Positions 4,952 to 10,828 of a DNA stretch of 10,828 bases are shown here, piece after piece (positions within the stretch are counted from its first letter, which is position 1; every line of letters starts with the position of its first letter). The position numbers and the translations under genes are program-made. Source of the DNA: Paramuribaculum sp. (GTDB taxonomy: Bacteria > Bacteroidota > Bacteroidia > Bacteroidales > Muribaculaceae). The stretch lies in contig JAIDXU010000238.1 in assembly GCA_029058455.1 (NCBI GenBank), forward strand, positions 1 through 10,828, read 5' to 3'. A model generated the notes under the pieces. It saw only the letters and a program-made list of their open reading frames with translations. It had not been told where the DNA came from and ran no database searches.

Positions 4952-6340
4952 TTATCGGCCGCCGCCAAGGCTCTGATAGAGGTTGATGAGAGCCTGAGTG
5001 CGTGAGTAGTCACAGGCGAGTTGACCCATCTGCGCGCTGAGAAGATTCTGCTGGGCGGTGATTACCTCAAGATAGGTTGTGCCGGTTGTGCCGAGTTTGA
5101 GGAGTGTCTGGGTCACGTCGACGGCTCGGTCGAGGTTGGCGATCTGCTGTTTGAGATATTCCGATTTCTCAGTGGCCTGATTGTAGGTTGTCATGGCGTT
5201 GCTCACCTCGGAGGCGGCGCTGAGAAGGGTATATTCAAATGTGTTGAGGGCCTGTTGCTGACGGGCTTTGGCTCCTTTGAGTCGGGCGATGTTCTGACCG
5301 CGGGCAAAGAGGGGAGCTGCCAGTGAGCCGGCAAGCTGCACAAACCAGTCGCCGGGATTAACGATCATCGAGCCGAGGAGGTTGGTGAAGCCTCCGTTGG
5401 CTGTGATGTTGAGGCCGGGATAGAAGGCTGCGCGGGCGCTTGCGGTGGTGTAGTAGGCGGCGGCAAGCGAATATTCGGCGGCCTTCACGTCGGGACGGGC
5501 GGCGAGCTCGCGCATGGGCACCTCCTCACGGATAATTTGCGGGAGGGTGATCAGGGCGTCGGCGCTTGTAGTCCATTCCTGAGGCTGAGTGTTGAGCAGC
5601 AGCGACATGGTGTTATAGAGCTTGTTGAGCGAGGTCTCGGTGTCGGTTATTTGGCCGAGAATACCGTAGTATTGCGCACGGGTCTGCACAACGGAGGCTT
5701 CGTTGAGATAGGCGGCTTCCTTAAGGTCGAGCATTGTCTGAACGGTCTCGGCCCATTTTACGGAAGTTTCGCGCTGAAGCTCGAGCTGGGCGCGGGTCAT
5801 GGCGATGGCATAATAGGTGTTGGCCACAGCTGAGATTATCTGTGATCTCACGGCCTGCTCATAGCTCTGCGACTGGAGATAGGAGGCTTTGGCAGTGCGG
5901 TTGGAGTTGAGCAGCTTGCCGAATATGTCGATTTCCCAGCTCACCGAGAGGGGGAGCTGATAGCTCCACGACATGGCGTTGCCGGCATAGGAGGCACCCG
6001 CCCCGTTGGGGGAGAGAGCCACCGAAGGGAGATAGCTCAGGCGCGCGCCCTGAAGGTTGGCGTGGGCTATGTCGACATTGAGTTTGGCGTTGGCGAGGTT
6101 GGTGTTGGTCTTGAGTGCCTGATAGATAAGATCGGTGAGCATCGGATCGGTAAACACCTGCTGCCAGCGCAGGTTGCCGAAAGCTGTCGAATCGACCTCG
6201 GCTTCGCAGGCCTTGACATACGCCTCGGTGAGAGGAGTGTCCTTAGGCATTTTGAATTTGCCGTAGATATTGCAGCCCGACAGGAGAGAGAGGCCTGCGG
6301 CAGCCAATACCGGAATTATGATATTTTTTGTTATTGTCAT
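4952..6340 (-). CDS. Outer-membrane efflux factor lipoprotein (OprM/NodT family)
   Basis: This 462-residue TolC-like channel subunit of a tripartite RND pump forms a trimeric outer-membrane barrel with a long periplasmic alpha-helical tunnel. The N-terminus is a lipoprotein signal peptide with lipobox LLSGC, so Cys23 is the probable lipidated residue. Two outer-membrane efflux repeats are visible. The first contains TNTNLANAKLNVDIAHANL and LSYLPSVALSP (about 79-111) and WEIDIFGKL (135-143). The second contains ARPDVKAAEYSLAAA (281-295), ARAAFYPGLNI (303-312) and PLFARGQN (343-350). Long Gln/Ala-rich helices separate them. The length is normal. The gene starts 15 bases after the permease stop and is translated in the same operon. 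The leader before the ATG is A-rich (CAAAAA) without a Shine-Dalgarno sequence. Confidence 0.95.
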   Translation of the reverse strand: MTITKNIIIPVLAAAGLSLLSGCNIYGKFKMPKDTPLTEAYVKACEAEVDSTAFGNLRWQQVFTDPMLTDLIYQALKTNTNLANAKLNVDIAHANLQGARLSYLPSVALSPNGAGASYAGNAMSWSYQLPLSVSWEIDIFGKLLNSNRTAKASYLQSQSYEQAVRSQIISAVANTYYAIAMTRAQLELQRETSVKWAETVQTMLDLKEAAYLNEASVVQTRAQYYGILGQITDTETSLNKLYNTMSLLLNTQPQEWTTSADALITLPQIIREEVPMRELAARPDVKAAEYSLAAAYYTTASARAAFYPGLNITANGGFTNLLGSMIVNPGDWFVQLAGSLAAPLFARGQNIARLKGAKARQQQALNTFEYTLLSAASEVSNAMTTYNQATEKSEYLKQQIANLDRAVDVTQTLLKLGTTGTTYLEVITAQQNLLSAQMGQLACDYSRTQALINLYQSLGGGR

Positions 6341-6355
6341 TTTTTGAGCGGGAGT

Positions 6356-9300
6356 TTAGCGTGAATACTGTTCGATTTCGCTTTCGATGCCCTGATTGTC
6401 GGTGTCTTTCCAAGTCATGGGTTTGATCTTTTCCTGAAGCATCTGGAATGTGACGAACAATGCGGGAACCACAAATATCTGGCAGAGCATACCGATGAGC
6501 ATACCGCCCACCGAGCCGGCGCCGAGCGCCCTGTTGCCGTTGGCACCTACGCCGTGGGCAAACATCATGGGAAGCAGGCCGATGATAAGGGCGAGCGAGG
6601 TCATGAGAATGGGTCGCAGACGGGCCACGGCACCATCGACGGCGGCGTGGAAGATCGACATGCCGGTGCGACGGCGATCGAGGGCAAATTCCACGATGAG
6701 GATGGCGTTTTTGGCCAACAGACCTATAAGCATGATGAGGGCGATCTGCAGATAGATAGAGTTGGCGATCGATTCGAGACCGGCGAAGATGAATGTGCCC
6801 ATAAGACCGAAGGGTATCGAGAGAATTACGGCGAGGGGGAGGGCATAGCTTTCATACTGAGCCGAGAGGATGAGGTAGACAAACAGCAGACAGAGACCGA
6901 AAATCACTGCGGTGGCGCTGCCCGACGACGAGCTGGCTTCCTCACGGGTCATGCCGGCATATTCATAGCCGAAACCGGTGGGTAGGGTTTGGTTGGCCAC
7001 ACGCTCTACGGCTGCGAGGGCTTCGCCCGATGAATAGCCGGGAGCAGGCTGACCGCTCACCGAAATGCTTTGGAACATGTTGAATCGGTTGAGAAGGTCG
7101 GGGCCGTAGACACGGGTAAGGGTGACGAAGTTGGAGATCGAGGCCATTTCGTTGCCGTTGCGCACCTTTATTGAATTTAAGGTCTCGGGGCTGACGCGGG
7201 CTTCGGGCGAGGCCTGCATCATGACGCGATAGAGCTTGCCGAAGCGGTTGAAGTTTGACACATACATACCGCCGTAGTAACCCTGCAGGGTAGAGAGAAT
7301 GGTCTGCGGCGAGAGGCCGGCCTGCTTGGCTTTGGCGGCGTCGATGTCAACCATATACTGCGGGAAGGTGGGATTGAAGGTGGTATAGGCCATCTGAATC
7401 TCGGGCTGCTGGTTGAGGGCGCCGAGGAATGTCTGCACCACGGTGAAGAACTCGTTGATGTCGCCGCCGGTCTTATCCTGCATTTTGAGCTCAAAGCCGT
7501 TGGTAACCGAGTAGCCGGTAATCATAGGAGGCGCGAAGATCATCACACGACCATCTTTCACATATCTTCCGGTGAGACCGTAGAGCTGCTGGATGATAGC
7601 ATCGGAGCTTTCGCTTGCCGAGCGTTCCGACCAGTTTTTGAGCTTGACGATAAATGTGCCGTAGGTAGGGCCCTGACCGGCGAGGAAGCTATAACCGTTG
7701 ATAAGGGTTCGGCCCTGAACTGCGGGAATCGAGCCGATAAGCGAGTCAACCTGATTGAGCACATCGGTGGTGCGTTCCTGCGAGGAGCCCGGGGGCATAT
7801 CGACCATACAGAATATTGTGCCGGTATCTTCGTTGGGCACGAGGGTCGAGGGCGTGATGTTCATGAGCCATACGAGCACAGCCACCGATATACCCACACA
7901 TACGAATGCGGTGACTTTGTGGTGGGTGAACTTGTCGACTACCTTGCGGTATTTGTTAAGCATACCGTTGTAGACCTTCTCGAAAGCTTCGTGGAAGCGT
8001 TTTGAGAATATGCCTATGAGGGTGAATATGGCCACGATTACGGCAACTATACCTTCGGCAACGTTTTCGAAGTTAAACCATCCCAGCACCATGAATGTAA
8101 CGGTGGCGATCAGGAGAATGAAGGTCACGACAGGGGGAAGGCTGAAACGCTTTTTATATTGCTGTTTCACCTGATTGGCTGCCTCGCTATAGGCTGCCGA
8201 CATGCGCTCGCCGAGGGTTGACTCATCGTTGTGAGGCTTGAGCAACACGGCGCAGAGGGCGGGCGACAGGGTGAGGGCGTTGATAGCCGAGAAACCAATG
8301 GCGATGGCCATGGTGATACCAAACTGACGGTAGAACACACCCGAGGTGCCGGGCATGAACGACACGGGGATAAACACGAGCATCATCACGAGGGTAATCG
8401 ATATGATGGCGCCGCCGATTTCGTTCATGGCGTCGATCGAGGCTTTGCGCGCGCTCTTATATCCCACATCGAGTTTGGCGTGAACCGCCTCGACCACCAC
8501 AATGGCGTCGTCGACCACAATCGCGATCGCCAGCACGAGAGCCGACAGAGTGATGAGGTTGAGCGAGAAGCCGATGAGATACATCAGCGAGAAGGTGCCG
8601 ATAAGAGCCACGGGAATGGCAATGGCGGGAATGATGGTTGAGCGGAAATCCTGCAGGAAGATATATGTTACAAGGAATACGAGGATAAACGCTTCGAGGA
8701 GGGTTTGAACCACATGGTGGATCGAGGCATAGAGGAAGTCGTTGTTGTTGAGAGGAATGGCGATTGCGAGACCGTTGGGGAGATCTTTCTTGATTTTGTC
8801 GACAAAGGCAAGACAGTCGTTGATGATCTTGGTGGCGTTTGAACCGGCGGTCTGGAACACCATCGCTGTTACACCCGGCTTACCGTTATATTTGCCGTGG
8901 AAGCCGTAGGTCACACGACCCATCTCAACATCTGCCACGTCGCCAAGACGAAGCACCTCGCCGTTTGGAGTAGCGCGGATCACGATGTTTTCGAATTCTT
9001 CGGGTGTGGTGAGACGGCCGCGGTATCTCATGTTATACTGGAAGGTCTGGTTGCCCTGTTCGCCGAAGGCACCGGGAGCGGCCTCGATGTTCTGCTCGGC
9101 GAGTGCGTTTGACACATCGGTAGGCATAAGACCGTATTGAGCCATCACTTCGGGGCGGAGCCAGATACGCATTGAGTAGTCGGCACCCATCACCATCACA
9201 TCGCCTACGCCCTGAATACGCTGCATTTCAGGCACGATGTTGATCTTCATATAGTTTTCGATGAAGGTTTCGGGATAGTTGCCCGACTCGTCATAGAGGC

Positions 9301-9724
9301 AGACACCCACCAGCATTGAGGTCTGACGCTTTTGGGTCAGCACACCCACGCGGGTTACTTCGGCGGGGAGAAGGCTCTGAGCCTTTGCCACACGGTTTTG
9401 CACGTCGACGGCGGCCATGTCGGGGTCGAAGCCCTGTTCAAAGTGCACGGTGATTGTAGCCGAGCCGGTATTGGTGGCGGTCGATTCGATATAGGTCATG
9501 CCCTCGGCGCCGTTGATCGATTCTTCAAGCGGGGCGATAACCGAGTTGAGCACTGCCTGGGCATTGGCACCCTGATAGGTGGTGGTCACCGAGATTGTAG
9601 GAGGTGCGATATCGGGGAATTGTGTCACGGGCAGAGAGACAAGTCCGATAAGACCCAGCAGCACGATGAATATTGAGATAACCGTCGAGAGCACAGGCCG
9701 GTTAATAAAAGTATCGAGTTTCAT
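6356..9724 (-). CDS. RND efflux permease, HAE1/AcrB family
   Basis: This 1122-residue proton-driven inner-membrane pump has the AcrB architecture: TM1 (residues about 10-30), a large periplasmic porter domain, TM2-TM6, a linker, TM7, a second porter domain and TM8-TM12. The proton-relay residues are present: Asp405-Asp406 in TM4 (AIVVDDAIVVVEA) and Lys1005 in TM10 (GLLAKNAILIVEF), equivalent to D407, D408 and K940 of AcrB. GLSPQTI, a LAGQGPTYG loop and ARLRPILMTS match the family. It is about 65 residues longer than AcrB. The extra length lies between KP (496-497) and the amphipathic linker helix (about 577-600), and includes two hydrophobic stretches (about 531-549 and 557-573). It starts 80 bases after the adaptor stop, an interval without promoter or ORF. 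The substrate cannot be predicted; drugs, bile salts or detergents are typical for HAE1 pumps. Confidence 0.96.
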   Translation of the reverse strand: MKLDTFINRPVLSTVISIFIVLLGLIGLVSLPVTQFPDIAPPTISVTTTYQGANAQAVLNSVIAPLEESINGAEGMTYIESTATNTGSATITVHFEQGFDPDMAAVDVQNRVAKAQSLLPAEVTRVGVLTQKRQTSMLVGVCLYDESGNYPETFIENYMKINIVPEMQRIQGVGDVMVMGADYSMRIWLRPEVMAQYGLMPTDVSNALAEQNIEAAPGAFGEQGNQTFQYNMRYRGRLTTPEEFENIVIRATPNGEVLRLGDVADVEMGRVTYGFHGKYNGKPGVTAMVFQTAGSNATKIINDCLAFVDKIKKDLPNGLAIAIPLNNNDFLYASIHHVVQTLLEAFILVFLVTYIFLQDFRSTIIPAIAIPVALIGTFSLMYLIGFSLNLITLSALVLAIAIVVDDAIVVVEAVHAKLDVGYKSARKASIDAMNEIGGAIISITLVMMLVFIPVSFMPGTSGVFYRQFGITMAIAIGFSAINALTLSPALCAVLLKPHNDESTLGERMSAAYSEAANQVKQQYKKRFSLPPVVTFILLIATVTFMVLGWFNFENVAEGIVAVIVAIFTLIGIFSKRFHEAFEKVYNGMLNKYRKVVDKFTHHKVTAFVCVGISVAVLVWLMNITPSTLVPNEDTGTIFCMVDMPPGSSQERTTDVLNQVDSLIGSIPAVQGRTLINGYSFLAGQGPTYGTFIVKLKNWSERSASESSDAIIQQLYGLTGRYVKDGRVMIFAPPMITGYSVTNGFELKMQDKTGGDINEFFTVVQTFLGALNQQPEIQMAYTTFNPTFPQYMVDIDAAKAKQAGLSPQTILSTLQGYYGGMYVSNFNRFGKLYRVMMQASPEARVSPETLNSIKVRNGNEMASISNFVTLTRVYGPDLLNRFNMFQSISVSGQPAPGYSSGEALAAVERVANQTLPTGFGYEYAGMTREEASSSSGSATAVIFGLCLLFVYLILSAQYESYALPLAVILSIPFGLMGTFIFAGLESIANSIYLQIALIMLIGLLAKNAILIVEFALDRRRTGMSIFHAAVDGAVARLRPILMTSLALIIGLLPMMFAHGVGANGNRALGAGSVGGMLIGMLCQIFVVPALFVTFQMLQEKIKPMTWKDTDNQGIESEIEQYSR

Positions 9725-9804
9725 CTTCTCGTTTGCTTAGGATAAATGATTGGAAATGATTTTAATAATCAGCGGAGAGAGAAGTTGCTGCCTTTTCGGG
9801 CATG

Positions 9805-10828
9805 TTATTGCTGAACCGGGGCGGCGGGAGCTGCCGACTTTTCGACAGGTGTGATAACGGCGCCTTCACGCACATTCTGTGTGCCTACGCCTTCAACTAC
9901 CACGCGGTCGCCGGGTTTCAGACCCGAGGTTACCACAAAGGTTGCTCCGTCGCTCACGGGAGTAACGGTTACGGGGGTGGTGACGAGCTTGTTGCTGTCG
10001 TTTACGACAAAGGCGAAACGGCGGTCCTGAATCTCGAAAGTTGCTTTCTGGGGAATGATAATGACATTTTCCGACTCTGAGGGAATGACGATAGTGCCGG
10101 TCGAGCCGCTGCGGAGCAGTCCTGAAGGATTGTCAAACAGAGCGCGCACCGATGAGGCGCCAACCGAGGTGTCGACCACGCCGCTCACTGTGGCAACCTT
10201 GCCGGGGAGGGGATAGGTCGAGCCGTCGGCCAGACGAAGCTCAACGGCGGGCATTGAGGCTATTGCCTCGTCGACAGTGCGGGTGCCCTGATCGGTCATG
10301 TCGAGCAGGTCGCGCTCGGTGAGCGAGAAGTAGGCATACACCTGCGAGTTGTCGCTGATGGTGGTGAGAGGAGTTGTCGACGAAGGTGAAGCGAGAGAGC
10401 CTTCACGCATGGGAATTGTGCCTACAACACCGTCGCTGGGAGCGGTGACAACGGTATATGAGAGATTTTTTTCAGCGTTTACAAGGTTGGCGCGGGCCTG
10501 GGCGAGAGCTGCCTGAGCCTGCTCGAGCTGATCTTGTGAAGTCTGATAGTCGAAGGGAGAGATAATATCCTTGCTGAGAAGCACACGCTTGGTGTCGGCG
10601 GTGCGCTGGGCGGTTGATACTGCGGTTGCAGCCGAGTTGACTGCTGCACGGGCCTGATCGACGGCAGCTTTAAACGAAACCTGATCGAGGGTGAAAAGCG
10701 GCTGGCCTTTCTTAACTCTCTGACCTTCGTCAACATGAACTTTAGTTATGAAACCTGAAACCTGCGGACGGATTGCGATGTCGGTTTTGCCTTTGATTTG
10801 AGCGGGATAGGTGACTTCGCTGCGTGAA
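9805..10828 (-). CDS. RND efflux periplasmic adaptor (membrane fusion protein), N-terminus missing
   Basis: This AcrA/MexA-type adaptor bridges the permease and the outer-membrane factor. The frame is open to the window edge: 340 codons are visible, and the signal peptide or lipobox and the first residues lie outside. The apparent start at 10584 is an internal GTG (valine). The first visible segment (YPAQIKGKTDIAIRPQVSG, then GQRVKKGQPLFTLD) is the first half of the lipoyl domain. A long Ala/Gln-rich alpha-hairpin follows, then the second lipoyl half (TAPSDGVVGTIPMREG, visible residues about 129-144). The beta-barrel domain (VYAYFSLTERDLL onward) and the membrane-proximal domain (VTSGLKPGDRVVVEG) complete it. 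The Pro/Ala/Gln tail is usual. It is the first visible gene of the operon adaptor-permease-outer-membrane factor-lpxA-like; any promoter and regulator lie beyond the right edge. Confidence 0.95.
   Translation of the reverse strand, partial: SRSEVTYPAQIKGKTDIAIRPQVSGFITKVHVDEGQRVKKGQPLFTLDQVSFKAAVDQARAAVNSAATAVSTAQRTADTKRVLLSKDIISPFDYQTSQDQLEQAQAALAQARANLVNAEKNLSYTVVTAPSDGVVGTIPMREGSLASPSSTTPLTTISDNSQVYAYFSLTERDLLDMTDQGTRTVDEAIASMPAVELRLADGSTYPLPGKVATVSGVVDTSVGASSVRALFDNPSGLLRSGSTGTIVIPSESENVIIIPQKATFEIQDRRFAFVVNDSNKLVTTPVTVTPVSDGATFVVTSGLKPGDRVVVEGVGTQNVREGAVITPVEKSAAPAAPVQQ

Noticed and set aside
6450..9676. Several plus-strand ORFs of 68-143 codons and two short minus-strand ORFs within the RND permease
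   Set aside because: All lie within one intact permease frame, have biased composition (His/Gly/Asp- or Ser/Arg-rich) and no family resemblance.
10479..10736. An 85-codon minus-strand ORF and the apparent adaptor start at 10584
   Set aside because: The adaptor frame continues without a stop to the window edge and encodes the first lipoyl half, so 10584 is an internal valine codon and the 85-codon ORF is an out-of-frame shadow.

Overview
The window looks like chromosomal DNA of a Bacteroidales bacterium, probably a gut member such as Muribaculaceae. Three intergenic regions carry the Bacteroidota promoter layout (TTTG or a near match, a 20-base spacer, then TAnnTTTG). Leaders are A-rich with no clear Shine-Dalgarno sequence, and the proteins read as Bacteroidota-like. 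The family-level placement is inference. The core genes (the RND pump, the lpxA-like gene, the end of mscL, the macrodomain-like gene) are visibly richer in GC than the toxin-antitoxin pair, the PAP2 gene and the ATPase gene.

Layout from left to right: the 3' end of mscL (+) with a strong hairpin terminator; a YafQ/RelE-type toxin and ribbon-helix-helix antitoxin (both -, ATGA overlap) behind a well-formed promoter that fixes the antitoxin start; a PAP2 phosphatase (-); a small macrodomain-like protein (+) with its own promoter; an AAA+/DUF4143 ATPase (-) enclosed between two perfect 45-base direct repeats; then, all on the minus strand and reading leftwards from the right edge, a tripartite RND efflux operon (periplasmic adaptor, inner-membrane permease, outer-membrane factor) ending in an lpxA-like acyltransferase.

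The most unusual part is 2536-4120. The ATPase gene fills nearly all the space between two identical 45-base copies of an imperfect palindrome, one base from its start codon on one side and seven bases from its stop codon on the other. The upstream copy contains the -7 element of the ATPase promoter and the downstream copy has no promoter context. Outside these repeats lies a second pair: two near-identical 49-base terminator hairpins in the same orientation. This looks like a gene cassette, or the scar of a duplication, built around a DUF4143 ATPase.

The RND operon is also informative. The permease has an extra segment of about 65 residues with two hydrophobic stretches just before the usual TM6-TM7 linker helix. 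The lpxA-like gene sits at the end of the pump operon rather than with lpxC/lpxD, and lacks some residues conserved in canonical LpxA while keeping the catalytic histidine region.
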